In this document: positions 10,001-20,929 of the stretch, piece by piece
How the letters are laid out: every line of letters begins with the position of its first letter
Numbering within the stretch: position 1 is the first letter of the stretch
Assembly: GCA_018287875.1 (NCBI GenBank)
Contig: JAGVVL010000025.1
Coordinates: 124,001-188,000, forward strand
Direction: 5' to 3'
DNA: 64,000 nt
Source: Nigrospora sphaerica
Taxonomy: Eukaryota > Ascomycota > Sordariomycetes > Amphisphaeriales > Apiosporaceae
Made by a program: the position numbers and the translations under genes
Notes under the pieces: generated by a model
What the model was told of the DNA's origin: nothing
Databases searched by the model: none
What the model saw: the letters and a program-made list of their open reading frames with translations, nothing else

Positions 10001-12698
10001 GGCGGTCGAAGCTGTACGGCGGGAGCCAGACCTGGCGCAGGCCCAGGTCGGCCGGGGTCAGGAACTGCCAGCTCGTCGCCGCGAGGCCCTCGCGCCAGAG
10101 ATCGGCGGCCGCTGTCTGGGGCGTCGCCACCGCCTGGAACACGTGCAGCGCCGGCGTGGTCACGGCCCGCCGAACCATGGAAGCGACGGGCGTGTTGATG
10201 CCAGCCTCAACCCAGGCGCAGGGGCCGAGCCGGGCCTCGAGCCGTTGCACCGCATCGGAAAAGTACACGGGCTTCCGGGCGTGGCGGGCAAAATAGCCCC
10301 GCACATCGGGTTGCTGGGGGCCGAAGACGACGGGGTCGGGGGTGCACGTCTCGAGGGGGATCGCCGGCGAGCGGAATGTGACTTCTTGCTCGACCGCGGT
10401 GAGTTCCTCGAGCAGCGGCTCCGTGAAGCGCGAGTGGAAGCCGTGCGTCACGCCTACACGGTGGAAGCGTATGCCCCGGTAGGCTTCGTCTGCCTCGAGT
10501 ACGCCAACGGCTGCCTCGACGTCGGCTCGCGAGCCCACGACGACATGGCTGTTGGGGCTGTTGTGGCAGGCGACCTCGAGGGCGCCGCTGGCCGCGACAA
10601 CAACACCGATAATGGCCTCGACGGTGGCAAGCGGCGCGTGGATGGCCACCATGGCGCCATCCTCGGGGCCCCAACGGCGCTTGATGAGCTCGGCGCGCCG
10701 GTAGACGACTTTGAGGGCGTCCTCGAGCGAGAGCACGCCGGCGACAGCGAGGGCGGCGAGCTCACCGAGGCTGTGGCCCACGACGGCTGCCACCTCGAGC
10801 CCGCCCTCGATCCAGCAGCGCGCTGACGCGTACTGCACCGCCACGAGGCCGCACTGTAGAACGCTCGGGTCCGTGATAGGCTCCATCTGGTGCAGTGCCC
10901 CGGCCAGGAGGTCGGGGCCGCCGAGCGTTTGTAGTATACTGTTGCAGGTCGCAAGGTGGTGGGCGAGGCGTGGGTTCGTGCGCACGAGGGCGACGTCGAG
11001 GCCGATCTTGTTATCGCTCTGGCCCGAGAAAGCCAGCACCACCTTTCGAGGGGCCTTGGGATGGGGCGCGATGCTTCGAATGTCGAGCGTCTGAAGCTGT
11101 TCGGCGAGACTGGCCGCGTCCTCGACCAACGTGGTCCAGCGGAAGCGGTGGTGTTTGCGGCGCTCGCTGAGCGTGTACGCCACATCTCCCAGCGTCGTGT
11201 TGGCCTGGGGTTTTGTGAGGTAGCTGGCAAGTGCCCGGGCTTGTCTCTCCACGCTCTCAGCCGACGCGCCGCTGAGGAGAATCGGGTACCGGCCCCTGGG
11301 GACCGGGGGCTCGGCGGGCGTCGGCGTCGGCCGCCACGCGTCTTCGCCACGCCATTCGGCACAAAGCACGGCCGAGTTGCTGCCGGACGCGCCGTAGCTG
11401 CTCACGCAAGCCACCCGTCGTGACAGCGGGCGCCAACTGATGGTCTCGGTGGGAATCACGATCTTGTCGGGCTCGAGCAGCGGGATGGAGCTATTAAGCT
11501 GCTTGAAACCACACAGGGGCGGGACGCCGCCGTGGCGGAACATGGCGAGCACCTTGAGCAGGCTGGCTGCACCAGCCGCCGTCTCGCTATGTCCGATGTT
11601 GGCCTTGAGCGACCCGACATAGACGGGGTGGGCTCGCTGGGGCCCGCCAAAAACGTCGCGGATGCTCGACATCTCGATGGGGTCGCCCACACGCGTCCCC
11701 GTGCCGTGGGCCTCCACGTACGAGACCGTCTCAGGGGCCCAGCCCGACTGGTCGACGAGCTTCCGGTAGAGGGCCTTCTGGGCGTTGCCGTCAGGCACAG
11801 TGATGCCGGGCGCGTGCACGCCGCCCTGGTTTGTCGCCACGGCGGGGAGCACGCCCATGATGTGGTCGCCGTCGGCGACGGCCTGACGCAGCGGTTTGAG
11901 CACGACGAGACAAACCCCGTCGGCGCGGCAGTATCCGTCGGCGGCATCGTCAAAGGGCTTGCACTGGCCCGTCGGGCTCAGGAAGTTGGCGCGCGCGAGG
12001 TCAAAGTAGTTGTGCACGCCCGTGATGATGTTGACGCCGCCGGCTAGGGCCACAGTGCACTCGCCCGCCTGGAGGGCGCGGACGGCCCGGTGCACCGCGA
12101 CCAGCGACGCCGAGCAGGCCGTGTCAATGACCTCGGACGGCCCTGTCCAGCCGAAGTGGTAGCTGATCTTACCTGATAGGAAGGCACGAATCGTGCTTGT
12201 CGCCGTGAAGGCCGACGGCGTATAGGCGCTCGTGTTCTCGAGGTACTCGGTGTAGCTGGCGCCAATGAAACAGCCGACTGGGTCCCCGCGCGCGCGACTG
12301 TGGTGGCGCAGGTAGCCGCTCGAGTCCATTGCCTCGAAGGCCGTCTCGAGCAGCAGTCGTTGCTGCGGGTCCATGTAGGTGGCCTCGCGCGGGCTGATGC
12401 CAAAGAAGGCGTGGTCAAAGGCCGACGCATCGTCGAGGAAGTTACCATAGAAGTTGCGCTGCGCTATCCAGTCCCGGTCCTGCAGCGCCCGGTACGCCTG
12501 TCGGGGGTCGCACCGCTCGGGCCGGAGCTTCTCGAGCCGGCTCTGCCCCTGCGAGATAATGTCCCAAAGGTCGTCGAGTGTGTTGGCCCCCGGCAGCCGG
12601 CATCCTACGCCAGTAATGGCGATGGCGTCGTCCGGGAATGCATCGGGTGGTGACAGTCGGTGGGGGTCCGAAGCCGTTGGTGACGCGTCGGAGGCCAT
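7049..12698 (-). CDS. Non-reducing polyketide synthase KS-AT-PT-ACP-hydrolase
   Basis: Four exons: 12698-8333, 8214-7849, 7754-7675, 7567-7049 (5331 nt, 1776 residues, all phases agree). Domains: ketosynthase ~25-450 (DTACSAS with Cys195, His331 in AHGTGT, His370 in NIGHSE); acyltransferase ~550-860 (Ser643 in GHSLG, His755); product template ~920-1235 (His955 in GHSVRGLPLCP, Asp near 1131-1136); one acyl carrier domain ~1300-1370 (Ser1333 in LGSMGLDSL); alpha/beta hydrolase from ~1430 with HGGG near 1460 and nucleophile Ser1541 in GWSTGG. The last exon supplies GDADE and the His of GARHIF. It has no ketoreductase, so it should make an aromatic product such as an orsellinic-type acid released by the hydrolase. 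There is no starter-unit (SAT) domain before the KS and no C-methyltransferase between ACP and hydrolase. The start is the ATG followed by MASDASP; the frame is open 44 codons further upstream but lacks SAT motifs. Product inferred. Confidence 0.92.
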
Positions 12699-13419
12699 GT
12701 TGGTTTGGTAGGCAATGGGCTCTGTCGCTCCTCGTGTAGAGAGGGAGTCGCCCTCAATGGTGTGGGGATGGAATGATATGGCGTAGAGAATAGAAGAGTC
12801 TGTACGTATACACATACAATTTATCAACACTTGGGCGGCCCGGCCGAAAAGACGACAACCAATGCTACTGTGTGCTTACACGGCTGACGCCGGGGGTGTA
12901 TGTACGGTAAGACACTTCCCTGTGGATTAATATGGTCCCCTTCACGTACCTCGGCGGTTGTTCAGCGATGCAGAGCCACCTCGAGTCTATCAAATGTCCT
13001 ATAAAGGAAGTTGAGGTGGCCCCATCTCGCCTACAAAATTCACCGAAGATTCCAGGTCAAGTCGGGTGGTTTAGGGAGGATACACTGGTCCACTGGGCGG
13101 ACCCATCAAACAGACTCCGAGCTTGGCATGTCATGGCCACACCGATCGATAGCCTAGCGGAAACTTGCCGTGGGGCAATGAGACACAACGGGGACAAGAC
13201 GATCCTGGGGTTTTGCTTTACGGGTTGTGAGTCCACCATAATGGGTCCAGCCCAAAACCCGCCGACGTGGACGCCGCGTATCCTCGCGGACTGCGTTGGT
13301 CGTCTATGAATATCGAGGCATCTATAGCCTCAGCTTCAGCCCAAGTCCCTTATCCAGTCACCCAATTCTCTCACCATCGTCTTTATCTCGTCTTGAATCA
13401 CCGTCGGCTGTTGATCATC
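12699..13419. promoter_or_regulatory. Divergent promoter between PKS and halogenase
   Basis: These 721 bp separate the PKS start (minus) from the halogenase start (plus). A CGG-ctgacg-CCG site at 12881-12892 matches the inverted CGG-N6-CCG half-site layout used by many Zn2Cys6 dimers. A CCAAT box lies at about 12860. Shared control by the regulator at 2940-4517 is likely but inferred. Confidence 0.5.
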
Positions 13420-15315
13420 ATGGCCTCCCCTTCCATCCCCGAGAAGTGCACCGTCCTTGTCATGGGCGCCGGCCCTGGCGGCTCCTTCGCCGCCTCGGCC
13501 TTGGCCCGGGAAGGCATTGACACTGTCCTCCTCGAGGCCGACGTGTTCCCTAGATACCACATCGGTGAGAGCATGTTGGCTTCCATGCGCCATATGCTTA
13601 GGTTTGTAGACCTGGAACACAAATTTGAGTCACATGGCTTCGTCAAGAAAGTGCGAAATCGATTTCTCCCATTCTCTTCAGCCAAAAGGATTCATGTTAA
13701 CAGCATCTCCAGCCGGGTGCAGCTTTCAAGCTTGAAAAGAACAAACGCGAAGGCTGTAAGTATACCACGAATCTCCATCGGAAACCTCTCTATATGTGGG
13801 GGAATGGGGACTGAATCCATTTTAGACACGGACTTCATCGCTGCGGGCGGCCCGAACAACTACGCCTGGAACGTGGTGCGTTCCGAGGCGGACAATCTCA
13901 TGTTCCGCCACGCCGGCGAAAGCGGCGCCAAGATCTTCGACGGCGTAAAAATCAAGTCCATCGAGTTTGGGGCGGCAACGGCGGCCACGGCGGAACTGGA
14001 CCTCCCCAACCCCGGGAAGCCGATTGCCGCCACGTACGAGGTGAAGGCCACCAAAGATCAGGGCCGTATCACCTTTGACTACGTCGTGGATGCCAGTGGC
14101 CGTGCGGGCGTTCTGAGCACGCAGTACCTCAAGAACCGGCGGTTCAACCAGGGCCTGAAGAACGTGGCCAGTTGGGGCTACTGGGAGGGCTGCGGCACGT
14201 ATTCCCCGGGGACGTACAGAGAGAACTCGCCCTTCTTTGAGGCTCTGCAAGGTTTTTGACCCCCCTTACCACCTTAACCGCGGGGGATATGACGCACGTA
14301 GCTAACTCGGTGGCCGTACTCCAGACGAGAGTGGCTGGGCCTGGTTCATCCCTCTCCACAATGGGACCGTCTCGGTTGGCGTCGTGATGAACCAGGATAT
14401 CGCAACCAACAAAAAGAAAGAGGCCGGCCTTGACACGACGGGGCACTACCTCGAGAGCCTCAAGCTCGCACCGTCCGTGCAAGACCTCATGGGCAGCGGC
14501 AGGCTCTCGAGCGGCGTCGAGGCGGCGTCCGACTACTCGTACAGCGCCTCGGCGTACGCGTTCCCACACGCGCGCATCGTCGGCGACGCCGGCTGCTTCA
14601 TCGACCCCTACTTCTCGTCGGGCGTGCACCTGGCCCTCGTGGGCGGCCTCTCGGCCGCCACCACCATCTCGGCCTCGATCCGCGGCGACTGCGGCGAAGC
14701 CGAGGCCGCCGGCTGGCACAGCAAGAAGATCGCCGATGCCTACACGCGCTTTTTGCTCGTCGTCCTCAGCGCCTACCAGCAGATCCGCAACCAGACCAAA
14801 CCTGTGCTCAGCGACTTTGACGAGGACAACTTCGATCGCGCCTTTTCCTTTTTCCGGCCCAGTACGTGTAGCTGCCTTTTGTCCTTTCCTCTACGCCATC
14901 GTGGTCATCCGTTGTGCCTAACTTGAACCTCCCCACCGTGACAGTCATTCAGGGCACCGCCGACGCGGCGGCCCACAAGCTGACGCAGGAGGAGCTCAAC
15001 AAGACGCTAGAGTTCTGTGCCAGTGCCTTCAAGCCCGTGGCGTCGGACGAGGCGCGCGCCAAGGCGGTCGAGATGCTTGACGCGGCGAGCGGCGAGGGCG
15101 ACGTCGCCCAGGCCGAGTTGACGCCCGACCAGATCGACGCGCTCAACCACGTGCGCGCGCGCCGCATGATGCGCACCGAGGACACCATCAACATCAACAG
15201 CTTCGGCAGCGATGCTATCGCTGGGATGGTACCGCGGCTGCTTCGCGGGAACCTGGGCCTGTCGCCCGTGGGCGGCAGGGATGCGGCACCAGCCATTGCC
15301 GTTGCGGCCGCGTGA
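13420..15315 (+). CDS. Flavin-dependent halogenase, fungal phenolic type
   Basis: Five exons: 13420-13650, 13713-13755, 13826-14251, 14325-14861, 14945-15315 (1608 nt, 535 residues; phases agree at every junction). The N-terminal FAD-binding motif is GAGPGG at 16-21. The halogenase signature WxWxIP appears as W238-A-W-F-I-P243, reconstructed across the third intron. IGESML and a second FAD contact ([20 protein letters not shown]) are present. These enzymes use FADH2, O2 and halide to make HOCl, which chlorinates electron-rich phenols. Close relatives act in ilicicolin/ascochlorin, griseofulvin and radicicol pathways. Divergent from the PKS, it is the likely chlorination step on the prenylated phenol. 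The short second exon (43 nt) encodes [14 protein letters not shown], a conserved stretch. No defect seen. Confidence 0.93.
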
Positions 15316-16018
15316 TACGAAAAGAAACTCGTAGCAGGGAACAGTTGGCTTTTGTGGGTGTGTTTATTGGGTTTTCTTCAAGCCTCTGGGCTGATTTAGC
15401 CTTTTAGGGTCAGGGTCAGGTCGTGTACATCTTTCGTAGTGAGCGTCGAGCACAGCATTTACAACTGCAAGGGCTATGCACCTTTGCAAATATGCATGTC
15501 TGATGTCTGTCGCACTGGAGGGAGTATGGAAGCGAAAGGTTTAAGGTTATCCTCTTAAAAGACAAAGGAAATTGCTAGAGATTGCAGTCTATATACTCGT
15601 AGCTGGGGATCGTTCCCTTATAGCTCCTCACGTGACTTGCTATGCGTATATAGAACTTAGGAATAGCCTTATATTGCCACAGCCCGCCTTAGCTGACAGT
15701 TTACTGTTCGCTTACCCTCTTAGGTCTCCTATAGCTGCTAAGGTCGATCCTCGTGCTAGGAACCTATTATTATCACTTCATATTTATTTTCGTGATTTCT
15801 TTAAACCTCTTTCACCCTCTCGCGGTACGGACTGTCTTAAATAACAGTGTTCTAACTTATTTCATCTTTCATATCAACCTTCAACGGTGTATTTGTCGCA
15901 CTATATCGAGGCGTATATGGAACACGAAAATACCGCACGTGTGGGTATTGATTTGCTCCTATGATGCAATGGTCAATGCGACAGTATTTCTATTAAATTT
16001 CCTATAGTTCGGGGTTTC
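15316..16018. other. Intergenic, AT-rich, no gene seen
   Basis: The start holds the halogenase 3' untranslated region (TTTAGGGTCAGGGTCAGG lies near 15400). The rest is TA-rich with no recognisable product. Confidence 0.45.
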
Positions 16019-17436
16019 TTGGTTCTAATATTCTTCTCTTCGCCGGCGCCGACGTTTTTAGGCCACTGTTGTGGTAAAGTAGGTATTTCTGACTGCGGTG
16101 GAAGTTGGGGAGGCGGAGGCGGAAGCGGCGGTGGCCCTCCTGGCCCTCCTGGTTGCATTCGCCCTGACTGTAACCCCGGTCCCGGCGGGAATGACAACTG
16201 TGTCGGAGTTTGATGCAGCACCTGCGACCCGCAAACAACCACGGCTTCGACTTCTACGTAAGAGTGCTCGACCCGAACTTTTACGGATGTTTGGGTATCT
16301 TGCAGCTCCTCGAGCTGCACGAGTAAGTTCAGTGCTCATATCTTGTGGAAGAGCTAGACTGACAATTTGGAACTCAACAGCGACGAGCACGTCGGTAGTC
16401 TCGGCGTGTTCCGTTACGCTAACAGCGACAACTACCACGGGAAAGTCCTGTCCAGCGTGAGTTTGATGCTTAGTCTACTAACCGCTGAGACCTAGCCCTA
16501 CTGGTAAGCTGGAGGATCGATTAATGTTAGTCGCCACCCGTTCATTCAAAGTCTTGGTCGACTCCATGCGCCGGAGCCGCGTTGGCATTTCCACGACAAT
16601 GCACATACACCACAAATTTGCACATGGTCACAGACTAAGAGTTTTATCTCTAGGGAGGACCCTTTTCCAGAAGGCGTGACGGTTATCTCCACAACGGAAA
16701 CATTGCCAGCGTCATCGACTCTCCAGTGCACCGACAGATGCACCCCCACCCTAGGCTTGATTTTTGCCAAGGGTCCATTCTCTACGCTGCGACGGTTACC
16801 GAGACGGCAGTGACCACGCTCTTCGGTACCCAGGACACCTTTTACCCGCGCATAGTAGCGACCCTGAGCTACTACAACCACTACTCGAAATTGGGCTTCA
16901 AGGACGTCACGTGGAAGACGTTAGGAACGACGTCGAAGTGGACGATACCGCCGACGACAGCGCCGCCCGCGCCGACGACGACGAAGGCGCCGCCGCCGCC
17001 CGAGCCGTCGTACGAGTGTGAGGGCGAGGGGCTATACTCGATGACCAACGTCAAGTATTGCGACCTGGCTGTCAACAATATGCAGCGCGGGGGCCGGCTG
17101 TACCGTGCCAACACGGGGCTTATCGCCGACGAGGAAAACTGCTGAGCGTACCAGCTGGGCTTCGGCTGCAGCGTACGGATCCGCGACACGGACCGGGATG
17201 GTAACGACTGCACCATCCCGGGCGGCGCGATGTGGAACGCGTACAAGGACATCCGCGGCGGCGGCGGCTGCGCCAAATGTGGCCCCAAGCACTTCGGCAA
17301 TGGCTGCCTGGTGTCAGTCGACTACGACTACGGCTGCGATAACAGGTTCGGCGACTCCGACTTGGTTCAGGAGCGGAGTAGGACGTCAAATGCCTCGGGG
17401 ATGCTTGCTGAACCGGCATCTTCAGCGGCGCTCTGA
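16019..17436 (+). pseudogene. Decayed gene for a cysteine/glycine/threonine-rich secreted protein
   Basis: Coding-like blocks lie in order but in different frames. First come CCGKVGISDC and a glycine/proline tract near 16070-16170, then Ser/Thr/Cys-rich stretches to 16460. Then follows TVTETAVTTLFGTQDTFYP and a Pro/Thr linker to 17010. A C-terminal module with Cys and Asp/Asn-rich motifs ends in GCAKCGPKHFGNGCLVSVDY near 17260-17330. An in-frame TGA interrupts this module at 17143-17145, and other stops and frame changes lie upstream; no start is evident. The C-terminal module reminds me of domains in secreted fungal proteins, but I cannot name the family. The pogo element inserted 29 bp downstream of the last block. 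Confidence 0.6.
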
Positions 17437-17465
17437 GTATAATAGATTGACATACCCTTGAAGTA

Positions 17466-19393
17466 AGCTCGGCCCCCCCTCTGCGCACCAGCCCCTCTGC
17501 ACGCCACCAATTTCAGGGGCGCCTCAAGATGACCCCTTGACACAGAATGACAAATATCTCGGCCACCAGGGCTGCTATAATTATATAGTTTGGTTTCAAG
17601 AGATCACAATGCAGTCTTCTGCTTCACTGACCTCCTCTTCGTCTGAATCCCGCAGGTCAACCCAGCTCTCTATGTCCTTATCTGTCGAGCCCTTATCTTC
17701 TAGTAACCCTACCTCCCTTTTCACTCTCCTAACATCTCGAAGTGCCATAAAGCGGTCCTACGCTGAGGGCTTCACTTTACGACGTTTCTGAGGCCTCTGG
17801 CGTTCTAGAGTAGCCGCTAATTGGTCTCGTTCGTGCGTGAGGCTGGCGATCTGAGCGCAACTATCGTTAAGGGCCTTGCTGAGCTTCCGTATAAAAAATC
17901 GGAAGGTTGGCCTGCTATAAGCTGGCTCCAGATTACGTAGGTTCCTAGCGATTTCGGCTACCTGGCACGAACTCCTAAGTGTGGAGAACGTCACTATAGA
18001 TATCGCAGTTAGCGTATCGGTTATTCTGGGCTTTGGTTTTGGTGTTCTAGGGCCTTATAGCAGGTCCTAATTACGCTGACATGCTAATCTGCTGTTTAGG
18101 GCCTTCGAACGGTTCCTAGGGAAGATTCCGGTGCCCAGCTAGCCGGCGGCGATGTTTTGAGGCGTGAAGGCCTCCTTCCTAGCCTTATTCCAGGCCTCCA
18201 GGAACTCTGGCTTCTTCGGATCCATAGTGAGGCTAGAGAAGCAGGCCTTACGAAGCCTAGTCCGGTATGCCCTCTTTAACACCGAGAAGGGGCCCAGGTC
18301 CAAGGGCTGGAGCACTTATAAGGTGTGCGCTGGGAGGAAATTAAGCCACACCTTCTCCTCGAGGCACGCTAACATAAACTGCTCATCACAGTGGCTTCCG
18401 TGGCCGTCTAGAATAAGGTGTCTCCATCCACCGTGGGCAGGCCTCGTTTCTAGCAGAAAGATCTCCTTTAGCCACCGCAGGGCAATCGGATTATTAGTCC
18501 AGCCAGTCGGAGAGCAGCAGAAACGCCAGTTTTCGAAGTCTTCGTCGTCTAATTGGCCCTGGAACTATTGTTATTAAATGTCGACGCCCTTAAAGATAAT
18601 TAAGGGGGGCAGGATACGGCCGTCAGCGCTAACACACTCCAGAATCGTCACCTACTCACGGTTACCAGGGTCCATAGTGTAGATCTTTCTTACAGCGGCT
18701 GGGCTAATGACTAAAGGGTTATCCCTAAGCCCAATTATGCTGCTAATCTTATCCACGTTATAGGAATCCTCTAAGAGCACTTTAGCGAGCTCTAGATGAT
18801 CTAGGCGGTCGAAGAACTCCACGATATTGGCGCGAGAAGCACCATTAACACGGAGAAAATCGATTCTAGTGGATCGTATGGACCTCACCTCCGGATAGCG
18901 GCGAAAGAAGCGTAAGTGCTAGTGTTTACCAAGGCGATTGTGGCCTCTAAACTGGTAATTGATACGGTTAGCGAATAGGCGAAAACGAGAGTACGGAGGG
19001 GCCTAGCTTAACCTGGCCTGCAACAACACCCAGTCCATAAGTAATTGCTCCTGGACTGGGGTTAAGGCTTGCCTCTCGCCGTCGGCCTCTTTTTTAGTGT
19101 TTGAACCCTTAATGCGGCGGTGAAGATAGTCTCTAGAGACATGGAACTGCTTCGCGGTGGCGCGGATGGATTGGCCACTAGCGATAGCGGCCAACGCAGC
19201 TTCCAGCTGGTCTGGGTCCATAAGAGAAATATCAGGGGATAAGGCGGAAGCTCGCGAGTCTGAAAATCTGTCTCATCTCCAGAGACCTTCTGTGAGACTA
19301 AATAATCGCGGGTGACGGTCGGGGCGGCATCGTGAAACACCCCTGAAACTGGTGGCGCGCAGAGGGGCTGGTGCGCAGAGGGGGGGCCGAGCT
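17466..19393 (-). mobile_element. Fot1/pogo-type DNA transposon, RIP-mutated
   Basis: The ends are ~50-bp inverted repeats beginning AGCTCGGCCCCCCCTCTGCG, near-perfect between 17466 and 19393, and each end abuts a TA dinucleotide (17464-17465, 19394-19395), the expected target duplication. Total length is 1928 bp. The minus strand encodes a broken transposase: an N-terminal helix-turn-helix (ALAAIASGQSIRATAKQFHV) from 19221, DDE-type motifs near 18650 (VSADG) and 18400 (LILDGHGSHCDEQF), then a coiled region to ~17760. Many in-frame TAG/TAA codons stand where Gln or Trp codons would fit. Confidence 0.9.
17760..19221 (-). pseudogene. Pogo/Fot transposase remnant
   Basis: Starts with MDPDQLEAAL at 19221 and reads through about ten nonsense codons to a basic tail RPQKRRKVKPSA near 17760. 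Surviving open pieces are 19003-19221, 18652-18888 and 17758-17994. It cannot make active transposase as it stands. Confidence 0.8.
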
Positions 19394-19395
19394 TA

Positions 19396-20090
19396 CATTT
19401 TAAAGGTGGTAATCATTCCAATTCTCCCAAGGTATCTTTTCGATGGTCCGCATACCGACCGGTCAAAGGATCAACCGACATCTGCGTCACGCGTAAACTT
19501 TATGCTTTTGTTATCATCATAGATCGACAGATAGATGCAGACCAAGTCGATCTGGCCGTCATTTCTCGCCGGATTCTTCGGACTCTGCCGTCGTCCGATG
19601 CCGTCTCATGTACCCAGCCGGAGGGCATGCGATTCATGGCAGCAGCAAGCTGGCGGCTGCCCCAGTCGGCAATTCAGCCGTGTAGAGAAACTGGACATCG
19701 GGTATACCGGGGGAGCCGAGCGCGCGGGAACTGGGATAGTTCCATAAAACCTAAACCGCATCGCTTGTGGGGGACTGAAGATCGCCCCTGGTAAATTTAA
19801 ACAAGAAACCTGATATAACCAGCGCTGTGATAATATAGTTTGCTTTTCGAAACCTAAATTATTGGAACAACATCTCGACACCCTATTTAAGAGAGTCCCG
19901 AACCCCCTCCCACCAGTTGTTAATAAGCCAAGACATTTCTTTAAATGACGCTCTATTATATTACGAGTGCATCTACATGCTTCACGGCTCTTTCATAAAC
20001 CCACGAAACGTAAGCTTTCCTGTCAATTGATAAACCTGACCTATTCCTAAACGAATCTTATCTCATCATTTGTTGCTACAAGTCCGAAAA
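19396..20090. other. Intergenic, no gene recognised
   Basis: Mixed-composition DNA between the pogo element and the small peptide gene; the last 150 bp should hold the peptide gene's promoter. Short open frames here have no recognisable motifs. Confidence 0.4.
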
Positions 20091-20267
20091 ATGAAGCTCT
20101 CTATCCTAGCCCTGTTTGTCGGCTTCGCGCTGGCTACGCCAACTGTGCCCGACCTCAGCAACGTGCCGCGGGCGGACATGCCAGTCTTTAACAAACGTGC
20201 CTGCGGGAGCTGCTACGATGGCTGGAATCTTTGCTGCTCCCCTGAGTGCATCAAGGTGCCTTGCTAG
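20091..20267 (+). CDS. Small secreted cysteine-rich peptide precursor with Kex2-type site
   Basis: A 58-codon intronless ORF from the ATG at 20091. Residues 1-15 (MKLSILALFVGFALA) form a clear signal peptide. A propeptide follows, ending in Lys-Arg at 35-36, a typical Kex2 cleavage site. The predicted mature peptide is the last 22 residues, with Cys at 38, 41, 48, 49, 53 and 58: C-x2-C-x6-CC-x3-C-x4-C. The C-C-CC-C-C order is that of cystine-knot miniproteins, although the first loop is shorter than usual. The product should be secreted and disulfide-bonded. Role unknown; an effector or antimicrobial/bioactive peptide is possible. An upstream in-frame non-ATG extension was ignored because the signal peptide begins at this ATG. 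Confidence 0.7.
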   Translation: MKLSILALFVGFALATPTVPDLSNVPRADMPVFNKRACGSCYDGWNLCCSPECIKVPC

Positions 20268-20929
20268 GCTGGACAGTCTGACAGCTAAGGGATTCTGCTC
20301 CAGGCTTGGGAAGGGTCTCGGAACCAATGTGCGACATGTTTTTCATAAAGACGCGACGTTAACGAGCCAATACGCTATCTCCTCGGGCCTGCGGGATGTG
20401 GCTTTTAGCCCCGATCCACTAGTACACGATAGAGATTGGTCGAAACGAGCTACTACTGATATCTATAGGGTACTTTAAGTACTTTACGTGTGGCATAAGT
20501 ACTCTTCACCCCCTGAAGCTTAATTCGCGTCCTTTGATTGGACTTATTAGAGTTTAGCTAGCAACCCTGGAACCGCAAGTCTGACGAGATAAGACTTCCA
20601 TTACTAGACCTTGGCCTGCGTCCTCTCAACACGTCTCTGTGTCGCAAGACATGAATTTTCCCTTTTGTTGACGGTGCGATTTATACATCTATCGATATTA
20701 AGATCTTGGAGATATTTTACCTCACAATCTAGCGCGAGAGTAGTACCGAGATCATATGCCCGAACAACTAGAAGTTCTTGGTTAGTAATCGTTTCAAGCT
20801 TCCTCTCGCCAGAACTTGCCCATCCAGGACGTGTGGAGAGTCGGTAAGAAGGGCGCCGGACACCGTTGTGTTTGTCAGCTCGGGCAGCGCTTGGGGACGG
20901 AAACGGTGGTGAGAGTATCGGCTAGAACT
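20268..20929. other. Intergenic, no gene recognised
   Basis: No supported gene. The minus strand of the last ~150 bp keeps weak similarity to the LINE's first coding region, continuing from the repeat block at 20930-21258. Confidence 0.4.

Noticed and set aside
9834..10826. 330-codon plus-strand frame inside the PKS
   Set aside because: Antisense shadow of GC-rich PKS coding sequence; the PKS frame carries all domain motifs. The same holds for the other plus-strand frames in 7100-12700.
12699..12830. PKS start 44 codons upstream of 12698
   Set aside because: The extension begins inside promoter-like sequence, has no SAT motif and looks non-coding; the downstream ATG precedes the KS at the usual spacing.
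14144..14719. 191-codon minus-strand frame over the halogenase
   Set aside because: Antisense to the WxWxIP- and FAD-motif-bearing exons; composition artefact.
15316..15420. Telomere-like GGGTCAGGGTCAGG near 15405
   Set aside because: Only about two units of a hexamer unlike the fungal TTAGGG telomere; just after the halogenase stop and probably 3' untranslated sequence.
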